DNA of 64,000 bases, taken from Thuidium tamariscinum (lineage: Eukaryota > Streptophyta > Bryopsida > Hypnales > Thuidiaceae). The position numbers were made by a program, and so were the translations under genes. The notes beneath the pieces are model-generated. The model worked only from the letters and a program-made list of their open reading frames with translations, did no database searches and was not told the origin of the DNA. The DNA is taken from contig OX344753.2 of assembly GCA_947034885.2 (NCBI GenBank), positions 21,886,001 through 21,950,000 on the forward strand. Reading direction: 5' to 3'. Positions 47,220-59,798 of this stretch are shown one piece after another; position 1 is the stretch's first letter, and every line of letters starts with the position of its first letter.

Positions 47220-48006
47220 GTAAAGTAAACCAAATGGGGGGCAATTTAGTCAACTTGCTGTTGAATGGGGCAATAAGGGGATCCCTGACGAGTCAGCATC
47301 TGCCCAGGCGGGGGTCATCGACTAGCCACAGTCCGTCTAGGCAGGAGGTCCCAAAAGACTAGGGAGATAGAGATTGTAGTGTGAATGCGGAAGTAGATAA
47401 AATTTGGAAACTCAAATTCAAAGTCGATGTGGAGTTGATGCAATAGTCTCTGTCCAAAGACAGAACCAACAAAATTCTCTTTACACTAGAAATGGCCGAG
47501 TTTTAGCGCTGTTTGACCTCCAAAAGGTCTCAGGACTTTCTTTTAGGATTAATGGTGTCCCTTACCCAACAATCTTAGGTCAAGCCAGGCATCATTTCTG
47601 AATTGTAAATTAAGCTAATTTGCCCTCCGTCTGACTGATTCTCCTCACTGGGCCACTGCGGCCTTGCTTGTGTCCCACCCCCCAACCTCATGCGGTGGCT
47701 TATATGCCACCTCTCTACGGCCTCCGTCCTAGAACTAAAGATAGTGGCAAATTGCAAGAAATTTCAGTAGAGACAATGCACTGCACTGCGCCCCAACCTG
47801 CTAAAAATACCACGGCCCATGCTTAGGGTCAACATTACTTATCATGGTTTATGTTCCCAAGATGTGCCGTCCTGTGGAACCAAGGGCCATCACTTGATCA
47901 AGTCTTAGTTAATCAAATTCCCAACTTGGAATACGTAGATATACCGCAATTTGGCCATGGACGGATGGGGGTTGTTTCAAAGCAATTGGAATTGGATGAA
48001 ATAAGC
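47220..48006. other. GC-richer island of unknown origin
   Basis: This stretch stands out from its AT-rich surroundings (for example GGGATCCCTGACGAGTCAGC, GGCCACTGCGGCCTTGC). Frames at 47404-47601 and 47851-48084 (plus) and 47575-47757 (minus) are short and unrecognised. It could be a gene remnant or a piece of a transposon. It ends where a TTAA-bounded element begins. Confidence 0.4.
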
Positions 48007-48365
48007 TTAATTCCGAAAGCCTTGAGCTGCGTTTTTTGGCAACATAAATTTTTTGGGCAGCTGACTACGAAAGGAGTTTTCTAAACCTAAAGAATCAATT
48101 TAAAATTTCACTTTTGAAAAAAAAGTTTTTTTAAAGAGGTTTTTTCACCTGCCCGGGTTGCCCTCCAAGTAAAGAAAACAACATATCATGCCATAATTTT
48201 TTAACCACAAAGTCAAAAGTTACAAAAATTGTTGGGCCTTAAAGCTACTCCTTGGGCACATCTTGTGTAAAAATTTCAAAGAAAAAAAACAAAAACTCCA
48301 TTCATAGTCAGCTGCCCAAAAAATTTATGTTGCCAAAAAATGCAGCTCAGGGCTTTAGGGGTTAA
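48007..48365 (+). mobile_element. Foldback TTAA-bounded element (359 bp), two inverted left ends
   Basis: The left 75 bp (TTAATTCCGAAAGCC..GGCAACATAAATTTTTTGGG) pairs with the right 75 bp (..GCTGCCCAAAAAATTTATGTTGCC..GGGCTTTAGGGGTTAA). Both are versions of the left end of the 37037-37991 family. The right arm carries on further into the family interior in reverse (CATGCCATAATTTTTTAACC, CTACTCCTTGGGCACA). Confidence 0.85.
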
Positions 48366-48824
48366 GGGGTGTTTTAGAGGGTGCACATTGATACCTTCAA
48401 AGGTAACTACATTGAATAGGGTTTTTAAGGGGATCCATACTAATTAATCAACATTTTAGACTAAATAAATATTTATTTGTATTGTGCATCAATAGCTATT
48501 GAAGTGTGGGGGATTGTACATCATGATTCAAACATCTACACATTCATGTGATAAGTCTCTTTGCTCTATCCCTTGTGTTGTGTTGTTTTGTTTTGTTCTT
48601 CCTTGCCAAGCCACTAGTGATTGGTAGGTATATATTTTACCATTGACAATGAAATTCCATTTCATTTGTTTCAAAAAAGAAAAGTCCTTTTAATTTTTTG
48701 TCCCCTAAAAACCTCTATTCACATTTATTTAATTTATGAAAATAGACAATTCTTGCACAATAAGTATTTCAGTCTCAGAACTTTTACTTCCTTTATCCAA
48801 ATGAGACATTCTTTATTTAGTTGG

Positions 48825-49050
48825 TTAACTTGTAAAGGACCAAACTACGTTTTTTTGGCAACATAGCGATTGTATGCAATTCACTACAAAAGCTATTTTG
48901 TTTTGTTTTCTTTGAAATTTTCACACAACATGTGCCCAAGGAGTAGCTTTAAGACCCAACAATTCTCATAACTTTTGACTTTGTGGTTAAGAAGTTATTG
49001 CATGATATGTGATTTTCATTGTTTAGCGGGAAGCTCAAAATACTTCTTTA
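48825..49050 (+). mobile_element. Truncated TTAA-family element (left end only)
   Basis: Starts TTAACTTGTAAAGGACC and carries TTTTTTTGGCAACATAG, TGCCCAAGGAGTAGCTTTAAG and CATAACTTTTGACTTTGTGG, in the same order as the left quarter of 37037-37991. It is cut off near 49050, next to a 25-bp tandem pair (CTTTGAYRTATTCAAATGAAA). Confidence 0.75.
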
Positions 49051-51389
49051 AAAAACACTTTGATGTATTCAAATGAAAATACCCTTTGACATATTCAAAT
49101 GAAAATTTAAAAATATTGTAGTTACAATAATACAAAGGATGTTTTTCCCTCGTGATCGATATGTGAAGTTCAAGCAGGTATCTACGTTGGGATCTCACTT
49201 TTTGTTTTATTTTTTAAGACTTTTGTTTTTCAAAGGTGGAAGGATAAGTTATATTACTTATTTGAGATACAAATTTTTCCAATTATTGGCCAAGAGCAAA
49301 AAATCATGTTGTTTCGAGCAAAGATGCTCAAGCTTTGTGTAACAACAAAATTCTGATTATTTTTTGTCATTTTTTTTCCTACAAAATTTATTTATATCTA
49401 CAATGAGTGCTTTTAGTCTTAAAAAAAACCAATTCCATTAGGCAAGGCTTGTGGAATTATTGAAGTGCCTTATTTTGTGAGCAACAAAGCCATTTCTTTT
49501 AAAAGATAGCTTAATTGCATTTCAAGAAAAAATTTAAAAATACAAGAATACAATAGTTAGTAATGCTTAGATTATTTGCAACAAAATTCTCTTGGATAAG
49601 ATTGATATGCTTCTATTCCATTTTAAAAATATTCATGTAATAGTATTATTTAATTTACTTGTATTTAGTAATTTTGTAAGAAATGAAAAGTAAGTGTTTT
49701 CATTGTTTTAATCAATAAATTGGTTTTCATGCAATTTTCAACTGAATTCTCCAATATATGAAATCTTAACTTCAAAATTTATAGTGAAGTAAGTTCAAGT
49801 TAAGAATATATTCAAAATCAAATGATCTAATATAGTAAGGTAGGAAAAAAAATCACTTTCAATACTATCACCTAACAATCTATTCAATCAATATTTTTGA
49901 AATTTATGTTAGTCTACATAATTAGAAATAAGGAGTGTTTTGACTTGGAAAATGACCCTAATCATTTATCTAGTCTACACACACTAAGACTTATTATTAG
50001 TCTAATTGATCAAGTGGGTTTTCTTGTGAATCATTTCCCAAATCTATATAAATCATGTTCCTATGAATTTGAATGCAAGATCATACACTTGGAGATGCAA
50101 AAGAAAACAATTTTGTTTTTCATCATTTTCTTCTCTTTATACTAGAAAGGACATTTGTAAAATATTTTTCATAAAACATACTCAACAAACTCTAGGGTTT
50201 AAAGTATTAAGGAAACTACAATTAATTTTGTTTTCTTTCTAAAATTGATCACTCTAGATTTTTGCCTAAAATAAACTCTTGCCATTCATAAGAGTCTATG
50301 GTCAAATTTAAAAACTCCTATTTTCATCCCCTTGAAAATTCATAGTTTATCATACAATGTCCAAAAAATACATTCTAAAAGAATCTAGAATCTCCTTTGA
50401 CTACCAACAAGACCCCACCAAAAAATTCAATATAGTAATAAAAAATATGTTGAATTGCTAGTTTGTGCAATTTTAGGTGTATTTACTTTACATACAGATG
50501 TGATTACTATACCTTCAAACTTATAAACTTGGTCAGGGTGAACAAGACCCCTTGCTTGGCTCCTCCAAGTCATTCTAGTGGTGCATGTAAAAAAAAGCCC
50601 CCTATTTTGTGCTTGGTTAATTTACCTTACACACTGCCCCTATTTTATTTGGGGCCTTTCATTGCACATATTAATACAAAATTGGCAAATTTTATCATGC
50701 ATGAAAAATAAAAAATTTAAGTATTTTCCCGAGGGGCTGAGCAAGGGAGTTCACCTCGGCCATAAACTCTTCATTCCACATTTGAAGCATTAGGCAAGCA
50801 TTAGCTTAGACAGGCATGCTCCTTCTGTTTCCAATAAAACAGTGAACTCTTGGTTCCATACAAAGGAAAGAGCCCAAGATTTTTGGTCCTGGAGGAAGCT
50901 AGTTGGAGTAATCTTAGGTTGTTTAGAGTAGGCTCCTCCAAACCTTTTGGACAAGTTTGACAATTTATACGTTAAGTTATTGCTTGATGGTCCAACTTTG
51001 CAATGCAATACTTGAATCAATACAAAAGATCCCCCATCTGCAATCAAGTAGTGAATAGTGTAGGTAGGGAATAGTGTTGAAATATCTCTACCACCATGGC
51101 CTACCTTAATATTGGTAGGGATGGCCTTAAGTTTGATTGTCTAAAAAGAAGACCTTAGGAAAGAGGAGAAGAGGAGAAGTCACTTTTTGTGTTGTAATTT
51201 AATGATAGAATTTGCTTACGTAGGTATGTAGAAGTGGAATATTCTAAACAAAAGCTTTTTATTCAAATTGTCTTTCAAAATAATGAATACTACTCATTGT
51301 AGGGGGGGAATTTGATAAGAAATAAATATTTAACAATAAAAATGGAGCATGCATGTCTAAGCTAATAGTGAAGCAACAGTGAAAATTTT
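49051..51389. other. AT-rich intergenic DNA, no gene seen
   Basis: No recognised gene. A 25-bp unit is duplicated at about 49057-49107. Frames on both strands are short. Confidence 0.6.
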
Positions 51390-51910
51390 CTCACAACTAC
51401 ACATGTTGGCAGATTTTGTATATCTTTTTTTTGGTAATTCATTTGAACTTGAAATTTGGAGCACATATTATCAATGTAGAGATCACTTCACAAAAAAAAT
51501 TCATGGTAAGAGACCAATTTTACAGCCCTTGGAAGGGTGTCAAGTTGGCAATTGTAAAAAATTTCTCAAAACTACACCTGTTGGGAGATTTCAAATATCT
51601 TTTTTAGAAAAAAATTTACCTTGAAATTTTGTATACATTTTAAAAAAACATAGATATTGTTTCATGATAAAAATTTCATGGCAAAAGAAAAAAAAATCAA
51701 TCCTTAGGAAGGTGTCAAAGTTGAAAGTAGTGAAATGTTTCTCACCACTACCCATGTTGGTAGATTTTGAATAACTTTTTTATGGTGAATCTTCTGGCCT
51801 TGAAATTTGTCACACGTCTTATTAACATAAAGATGATGCTGTGGTAAAAATTTCATGGTAAAATACCAATTTTTCATCTCTCAGGAGGCTCTCAAAGTTG
51901 GCTGCACTGA
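51390..51910 (+). repeat. Tandem array, three units of about 175 bp
   Basis: Units start at 51390 (CTCACAACTACACATGTTGG), 51565 (CTCAAAACTACACCTGTTGG) and 51741 (CTCACCACTACCCATGTTGG). Each continues with AGATTTTGTAT-like sequence, CCTTGAAATTT and TTTCATGGTAA-like blocks. The unit size is in the range of plant satellites, but there are only three diverged copies. Confidence 0.8.
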
Positions 51911-52139
51911 AATTTCCTTCACTGCGATTTCGAAAACGCCATTTTGATTGGGACACCACTGTACACCATTGACCCTCCAAAAAATTAAAAATTGTAAATT
52001 ATAAAAACAATTAAAAATTTTCTTTTTTGAAATTTCAATCCCTAGTCTCTCACTTTCCTCCAAAAATAAATTTTGAAAAAGAAAATGAAAAAAAGTTTGT
52101 TGTTAAAAAATTATGAAAAAAGAGTTTTGACGTCCAAAA

Positions 52140-52760
52140 CCACTAACCCCAACATGGGGTCTTTGGGTATTGAGGGGTCATTTGGAAGGGGGAAGAGTCA
52201 CAAAAAAACATGAAATTTTTTTTTCTTCACCCCCCAAGTGCCTTCTTGGTTCCAAGAGAGGTTTATGAAAGTAACAAAGTCCTCAGAAAAACAAATTAAA
52301 CTAAATTAAATTTTATTGTTAATATTTTTATTAGAGAGTCCCAAATCCTAAACCATCCAAAGGGCTTCTTAGTAACAAGAGGGTTTTCTAGGGGTGATCA
52401 ATAGAGTCACAAAAAGAAAAAATTGATTTTAAGAAAATTTTAAGAGTTCAAAGCCCTTCTACTTCCAAGGGGCTTTTTGATATCAAGAAGGTTTTTTGGA
52501 AGGTGATGGAGTTGCAAAAAAAAAAATTTAAAGAGAAAATAATTTGGAAAAAGAATTGAATTTCCTTTGAAAAAAGAGTTTTGAAAGTTAATTGGTATCA
52601 AGAGAGGTTTCTGGAAGTGGTTGAGTTATGGAAAAAAAATATAAAATAAAATTGATTGTTTTCCTAAAACTCCTAAGGGGGCCTCTCAATGCGAAGAGGG
52701 TGCCATGATTTCTTAGGTGTATTTGAGTCGCAAGTGAGAAGAGAAAATATTGAACAAGGT
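52140..52760 (+). repeat. Degenerate tandem array, about five units of 110-130 bp
   Basis: Repeated pattern: GGGCTTCTTxGTxxCAAGAGGGTTTTCTxG, GTGATxGAGTCACAAAAA, then an A-rich run. Clear instances lie near 52240, 52365, 52470, 52590 and 52680. Units are strongly diverged. Confidence 0.65.
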
Positions 52761-53192
52761 GTATGGACAAGGTTTTTGGAGAATATTTGAAGTACTCAAA
52801 TCCTATTTCAAGTCAATTGACATATTTTCTTAAGTTCATTGGCTATGAAAATCCTAAATTCTTAAGCTATGGTAGTAGGTCAACATCCTAAAATTACTAA
52901 AAATTATACTAAAAATTAGAGGATTACAAGTTCTTTGGCTCTTTGGCACATGCTCCAAGGCTTATAGAATAGCACCCCCACTAGAGGGTAACAATTTTGA
53001 ATTTTTCTCTTTGAATTTACTCTAATTTTATTTGTGATAATAATTTATTAGACTTTGGTAATTGGAGAGACATCAATTTCAAATTATGAGGTAATATAGA
53101 GAAATTCAAAATTCTATGTGCAATTTTTAGATTCTATAAATAAAATGAAGATTTACTATCAAAAATATATATCTTGAATGCTTGTAGTTGGC

Positions 53193-54115
53193 TAAACCCT
53201 TAAAGGACCAAGTTGTGTTTTTTGACAAGTATAGAAATTTTGGGCAATTCACTGTAAATCGAGGTTTTTTTCCTAATTGAAATTTCTACAAAACATGTAT
53301 TAGATAAAGAATATATTTAAAGTGCAACAATCTTCATAACTTTTGACTACATGATTAATAAGTTATTGAATGATATGTAGTTTTTTTTCCTAGTTGGATA
53401 GTCCAAGCATATTAAAAAAATACTTCTTTTTTAGAAACAAAAATTTGAAATTGGTTTTCAAAATTTATATATATTTAAAAAGATTTGAATTATTCCATTT
53501 TCATTAATGAGATGAAAGTTATGAGGAGTTTTAGCTTGCTAGCAATTATCGATTCTCTACTCTCAATCAAATTTTGAATTCCTTTATTTAACTTGATTTT
53601 CAATACTTTTTGAAAAAAATAAAATTTTCAGATTTTGACAGTCTATTATAACTTTACAAAAATTAAGATTGTAATATTTTAAGCTCATATTTTTATTATC
53701 AACAATATAGTATTTTGAATGATTCTCTACTTCTTTCTATTTACTACGGAGTATTTCTTTTATATGTTGCACAATTCCAAATGGCTTGAAAATTTTCAAG
53801 TATGTATCCAACTTAACTTGGTGAATGAATTCAAAGAAGCACCACCAACATGGACATTTTTTTCATGTAAATGTGAACTTGTGAAGTGCACTTGTCCTAT
53901 TTTTCAAGCGGTCAAATTACTTTTGTTAATTCAAACGCTAATACCTTACAATCTACACGAAGGAAATTTTTGAAATTCTTTTTACATCTTTTCAAACCAA
54001 TGTACTATAAGATCTTATGGTTACAAGTGTCCAATAATTTTATTTTTCTAAAGTTTGGTATTTTTATTAGAAATGGTAGTTATAGGATACTTTGGTGAAA
54101 ATATAGTCAAGGAAC
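53193..54115 (+). mobile_element. TTAA-family element, forward copy of an inverted pair
   Basis: Left end CTAAACCCTTAAAGGACC (decayed TTAACCCCTAAAGG). The interior follows the order of 37037-37991: CATAACTTTTGACTACATG, GATATGTAG, TATATGTTGCACAATTCC, TATGTATCCAACTT, CAATCTACACGAAGG and AAATATAGTCAAGG. The right tip is missing where the next element begins. Confidence 0.8.
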
Positions 54116-54763
54116 TTAACCCCTAAAGTGCTTTGACTATGTTTTAACCAAAATACTCCAAAGTTGCTATTTCTAGTATAAGAACCAAAATTTTGAAAAA
54201 TAACATTATTTAACACATGTAACTATAGGATCTTGTAGTACACTAGTTTGTGAAGGCTTGTGAAAAAAATTTAAAATTTTCCTTTGTGTAGATTATAAGG
54301 TATTAGCATTTGAATTGACCAAAATCCTATATTTGACTTTGTAAAAAAACAAGCAATTGCACTTCATTATCTCAAATTTGTATGAAAAAATGTCCAAAAA
54401 AGTGGTGCTTCTTTGGATTCATTCTTTAAGTCAAATGGGCTACATACTTGAAAATTTTCAAATTATTTTGAATTGTACAACATATACAAAAAGAAGGGTA
54501 AGTAGAAAGAATTAAATTTTTGAGAATTCATTTTTGAAATTGAAAATTTATAATTCCAATGGTAGTAATGTTGTAATAAACAATATGCTCCTAATGTATT
54601 TTTTTCCAATTTTTTTTTCAATTTAGTTAAATAAAAGACTTCAAAGTTTATTGTATAGTATAAAAATTATAAAAATTGTTGATTCTTAAAGGTATTCTTT
54701 GCCGACATGTTGTGTGAAAGTTTCAAAGTAAAATAATAAGATTTTCTAATCACACGTTACAAA
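54116..54763 (-). mobile_element. TTAA-family element, inverted copy, truncated
   Basis: Opens TTAACCCCTAAAGTGCTTTGACTATG, the reverse of the family right end, and runs backwards through the interior to CATGTTGTGTGAAAGTTTC and CTAATCACACG. It stops about 55 bp short of the expected left end. It lies tail-to-tail with 53193-54115, so the two could form a large hairpin. Confidence 0.8.
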
Positions 54764-54894
54764 GATTTGCTATTAGGTTTACACTAGTACAGGGCTTTTG
54801 TTGTAGAAGTGCTTTGTATATAACCTAAATACCCATATGTGTGTGTATATATATACTAAAAAAAACTTCTCTATAAAACCCAATACTACAATTC

Positions 54895-55260
54895 CCTCTA
54901 CGTCCTAGACATTGCCATACCTCACTTTGATCTAGAATATCTTATGGGAAGTCTCTCCAAATGTCTTGACATCTTTTTTATAGAATAGATAAATTTATCA
55001 AATCTTTACATATCAAGTTTCATACTAATCCAAGATACTTTCTAACTTTGGTGAACATTTTCCTACTACTAACTTTCTACCTTTCCCAAGACATCCTAAA
55101 ATAGCATAGCTAACTTTGCCTAGCATATCTTATGGATAGTCTCTTCAAATTCCTTGATATTTTACTACATATTAGATAAATTCATCAACTCTTTGTCTAT
55201 AAAGTTTCACCCTTATCCAAAGTATTCACCTACTTTGGTGGACATTTTTCCACTTTGACT
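54895..55260 (+). repeat. Direct repeat, two units of about 183 bp
   Basis: CCTAGACATTGCCATACCTC..ATATCTTATGGGAAGTCTC at 54904 is repeated as CCTAAAATAGCATAGCTAAC..ATATCTTATGGATAGTCTC at 55087. Both units continue to TTTGGTGAACATTTTCC / TTTGGTGGACATTTTTCC. Confidence 0.7.
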
Positions 55261-56677
55261 TTGCTTCATTATAGTTTCTACGTCTAGTTGTATCTTTGTG
55301 CATTCTTCATAGATCCCAAGTTCATAGAAGTCAAGAATTTGACATGAGGTAGGAAGTTAGTGAAAAAGGTAATCTTTAAGTTTCATAGCTATAAACAAAG
55401 AACTCAATAAGATCCAAGCTCCTCAATACCCCCTTTTTGGCTACCTTAGATTTCAAACACCTCTACTTTGAAGCCTCATATGTCATCTTCCATAATAGAT
55501 CTAAATCTCAAACTTAAGATTATGATAGATCAACCTTTCAAAAACTCATATTCAAAATCTTACTTTGATCCAATAATTTATCAAAACACAACACAAAACC
55601 GTGAATGTGTTTTTCAATACAAAATCTAAAAACAAATCATAGTGTGTATCCCACTATCCTAGTATCAACTATTAATAAACCAAATATCAACCAGTAATCA
55701 CAAGGTTGGAAATAAAGCTCCAATACTAACAACTCACAACACTAGCAACCTACAACACTAACTACTCTTTTTCAATCAATCAAAGATATTTTGTTTAAAA
55801 AGTAAACAACCTCTTATTGACAATGTACCTACCCTAAATTTTTATATTGCCAAAAAGTGCATCCTAGTCTTTTAGAGGTAAGAGTTTGAGAAAGTCTTTG
55901 ATAACTTATACAATATGAAAACATTCATTTGAGTTCCTTGAAAGGACATAGTTTTTGTAGCTATGAAGGTAGCCATAGTAGAAGTCACCTTTCTTGCAAT
56001 TTTTCTTTATTTCTATTAATACAATCATTAGAAATATTGGGGGAATTGTTCAATTGTGCTTTCTAATTGATCCTTAGTAAAAACAAGTTTTCTTTTGATT
56101 TCTAAAACTTAGGGGCTTTTTGAGAAATGATGAGGCAAAAACAAAGAGAGACAAAAGTTTTAGACCTCAAATTTTGATAGGAATGCATACTTACATTTGT
56201 AGGCTTGTTGTCAAATCTTTATAAATCCGTATTTTACAGAAGACTTGTCATAATCATGATGAAAATTTAAATTTTGTTCTTGGTGCACTAAAACAACTTG
56301 TCCTTGTTCAAAATGTAAGAACCAAATTTAGTGCATAGTGATAAGCTTTGACTAGAAATGTCTTTAGCTAGTCTTATTTACAATATAATTTACTAGTGTA
56401 TAGTGTAGAGTCCTCTTCTATTTGAGAAAAAGACAACTACAAGATTTGGAAACAAATGTTTTCACAAAAACAAGGTGATACCTCATTTTTTATTCATCAA
56501 CAAGATGGTAAGGCACACTTCACTTTTTACACATCAACTCTAAAAACTCTATTTTTTCCAATTAGTTCTTACCTTTATAACCATAACAACCTCTTCTATA
56601 ATAGACTAGGACCTTATAAGAAAAGTAATATGGTTGGTGTTAGCTAGTGAATGTTGAAACCAAATAATAATAATTAT
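55261..56677. other. Intergenic, no gene seen; small TTAA-family fragment at 55836-55883
   Basis: AT-rich. AAATTTTTATATTGCCAAAAAG..CTTTTAGAGGTAA at 55836-55883 matches the inverted left end of the TTAA family. Nothing else was recognised. Confidence 0.55.
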
Positions 56678-56685
56678 GATTTATT

Positions 56686-56980
56686 CCTGGGGAGGACACT
56701 TCTTGTGTATTTGGGGGACCCACGTGCAGCGGTGGGGTATTAGGGGGGCTATCAATTACTTGTAATCATTACTTGGCAACATTAAAAGAGCCCCTATTTT
56801 ACAATAAAGCGGAAAAATCAGCCATATTATCATCCCTATTTTATTTTTAAAACACTTTGCCTTTTTAATGTCCCCTAATTTATATGTAAATGTTTTATAA
56901 ATTTTACCTGAGATTATTTAAATGTACCCTATATTTCGCCGCACATAGGTTATTAAAAAACGGGAAGTGTCCTCCCCTAG
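56686..56980 (+). mobile_element. hAT-like MITE with perfect 8-bp target duplication
   Basis: GATTTATT flanks the element on both sides (56678-56685 and 56981-56988). The ends are CCTGGGGAGGACACTTC and GAAGTGTCCTCCCCTAG, inverted with two mismatches in the outer 14 bp. An 8-bp duplication and C-starting G-rich ends are typical of hAT elements. It is 295 bp, has no open frame and has clean borders, so the insertion is fairly recent. Confidence 0.85.
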
Positions 56981-56988
56981 GATTTATT

Positions 56989-58530
56989 ATGGTTGGTTAG
57001 TATATCTAAGAGTTTCATTCTGATTGGCTATGGAAATAAGGTTCATAAGATCATTTGTGAGTACAAGCACTTTACATAGCATGATTCAATAAAAGTTGAA
57101 GAAATATTTGTTGGTTGTCAAATGTAGAAGATTCAACAAGTCAATGACTTGAGAAGGTGCATCCACAACATGTAATTAAAGAGTATATGAAACAGGTTTC
57201 TATGATGAAAGACCATTGAATCCAAATAAATGCAAATGGTCTTCTTCATTACATTGAATTGTCCTATTGAAATCAATGGTACTTATCTACCAGAATTATA
57301 CTATTGCAAAATAGTGAAAGTTCGTCCTAATATTATTCCCTCTATTCCAATATGATCTTTCTATTGCCTCTATTTTTTATCTTGAAATAATCTTCGTGTT
57401 GCACTTGAGATTTTGAAAATTGATGGGATTTGACTTTCAATTGCTATTTAGAACTAGCAAAACAATTGCAACTAAATATTTCTCCCTCCATCTATGTAAT
57501 CATCAATCAAAAGACAATGAATTGACTAAAAGTATCAATCAACATTGTTTGTTCTTATTTTTTGCATTTCTTTACAAATTTCTTGATTGAAGGAGATGAA
57601 GTTTTAAAAGGTGGTACAAAGGTCCACAAGTGGTCTTGGGCCTATACTAACTACCTATAAAATGATGATGTCACACTCAATAATTAAGTGTCCATTGGTA
57701 ATCCTTGAAAATGCCTCCAAAATTCTATTTTCAATTCTCCAAAACTATATTTTGAAAAGGATTCCAAAACTCAAAGTTTCTTGAATGACAGGGATGCACC
57801 AAAATCTATTTTCAATGCCAAATATGTTCAAAGAATTTTATTTTCAACCTTTATTCAAAACATTTTGTCCAATAAGAAGATTATTTTGGAATGGAGGTAG
57901 TTCAAAATTTCACTAATATTCATAGTTTTGGGGGGTAGAGGTATTTAATTTTGAAAAAGACATGAAAAAAAAGATAAGATTGATCATAAAAATATTTTGT
58001 CATTGTAAAAAATCATTTATAGAATCTTAAATAAGCAAAATGTATGGAGTGAGCCATCCTACTTCATTATCATCAAAATTTGCAACCTAGTTTTTATTTA
58101 TTAATCTTGTATTAATTTTTAGAATTTTTTTTATTGATGAACAATAATTACCTTAGTCTACATTACTTAGCTAATATGAAAAGGTACAATACAAAATAAT
58201 TTCTATAAAATGAACTTCTATAAGCCAATAACTTCTTCAAAGTCATATTATTATTCCTTTGATCTTGGCTTAGATGCATTGAAGATGTGCAAAATAAGTA
58301 AAAAAGAAAGACAACTTTCATTGAATTTGGAATCCAAATGTCACATTGGTGAACATGACTTTAGTCCAACAATGCTACAAAATTGGAGCCTATTGAAAAA
58401 ATTCTTCAAATGTCATTAACAACACAAAACCTCTCTAAAGCAATGAATCTCTATTGTAGTACATATAGCCTCCGGTCCCTAGGCTATGGTGTCTTTGGTC
58501 CCAAAGCTATTGCCTTATGGAAGTTTTACT
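56989..58530. other. Intergenic, no gene seen
   Basis: AT-rich with no recognised gene or element. Confidence 0.6.
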
Positions 58531-58823
58531 ACCATAGGAAGTTCTAAAAGTGAGCATGTTGTTTTTTCATAGCCTTCTTCAATGTACAAGATGTGTATAT
58601 TTTAGGAGTTGCTCCATTTTAGAGCCCTATGCCACTTCAACTTCAAAATTTTATAGCTAATTCCACAAAGCTAAAAGAAATGAAACAACTTGGATTAAAT
58701 GTCAATTCCACTTGTCTTTTAAGAAAAATCTAAGTCTAAAAGAATATTTCAAGATGTTTCACCTCCCCCAAATTCAGCTCCAACCTCTACATAAGTTACT
58801 CTATTTCTGGACCTCCTACCTTA
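58531..58823 (+). mobile_element. Family N MITE copy, left end decayed
   Basis: Starts near CCATAGGAAGTTCTAAAAGTG and ends GGACCTCCTACCTTA. The interior AAACAACTTGGATTAAATGTC and CCACTTGTCTTTTAAG matches 59259-59575. Confidence 0.7.
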
Positions 58824-59258
58824 TACATGAAACAAATGTTGACCATAAACGAATCTAATTCAGTTGACTAATTTTCTTTTTAGCAACATCTCTTGGGATC
58901 AAATTAGAGTAAACCCGCCATTAACCAGATGCATTGAAACACTGGACGCTAACACTATTACTCACCGCACAAGCACCGTTCATCATCGTACACAAATGGA
59001 ATGCAAAATTAGACCACCGCACAGTCACCATGTGCTATGCGGTAAAGGGCTGTGTTATTTTTTCCTAAAGATTTCATACATGTTGCTTTCAAGTTGCAAC
59101 AAAATTTGCAAGAAGAAACCTTTTTTTCATAATTTTTTATTTGAGCTAAGCTTAAGGTGGCATAGAACAATCATGCCAAATTTGAAAGCTTGCAAGTGCC
59201 AATTGAGTTACAGAGAAGGATTTGAATTTGTTGTGTGCAGTAATTGGCAAGATAACTC
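58824..59258. other. Intergenic between two MITEs, no gene seen
   Basis: A 148-codon frame at 58864-59310 crosses the left border of the MITE at 59259, has no recognisable domain and is not called as a gene. Confidence 0.55.
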
Positions 59259-59575
59259 TAAGGTAGGAGGTCCTAAAATGGCACAGGCTCTAGAATGGAA
59301 CAAGCTCTAGAGGTACATTTTGCACTCTTCAATGTACAAGCAGTCTACATTTGACAAGGTGATCCATTTAAGAGCCCACTGAAATGAACTTTTCTGCAAC
59401 TTCAAAAATTTGTAACTAATTCCTCAAAGGTCCAAAAAATATGAAACAACTTGGATTAGGTGTCGATTCCATTTCTCTTTTGATGAAAATTTATTGAAAA
59501 ATACTTCAAAGAGTTTTAGCTTCCCCAAAATGCAAATCAGCTGGTAAGTGGTCCATTTAAGGACCTCCTACCTTA
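59259..59575 (+). mobile_element. Family N MITE with 23-bp terminal inverted repeats
   Basis: Ends TAAGGTAGGAGGTCCTAAAA and TTAAGGACCTCCTACCTTA pair over 22 of 23 bases, with TA at both borders. It is the best-preserved copy of the family seen also at 28522, 34695, 35395 and 58531. It is non-coding. Confidence 0.85.
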
Positions 59576-59710
59576 CCACTTTCTTATCCTACATTTTATT
59601 TCTGAGGGGAATTTGTATGTCCTGAAGGTGCCAACATTTTCAAGGATTCCCTATCTCCTACATAGATAATAGGGTAATTTTTTTAAGGAAAAATTAGAAT
59701 TTATCCATAT

Positions 59711-59798
59711 CACTAACACTTGTCCAAACATGCCCAAAGTTTCAAAAAAATAATCACTAACACTTGTCCGAACATGCCCAAAGTTTCAAAACAATAAA
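59711..59798 (+). repeat. 44-bp tandem duplication
   Basis: CACTAACACTTGTCCAAACA.. (59711-59754) is repeated at 59755-59798 with two or three differences. Recent and local. Confidence 0.9.

Noticed and set aside
58864..59310. 148-codon plus frame
   Set aside because: Crosses the border of a MITE and has no recognisable protein features.
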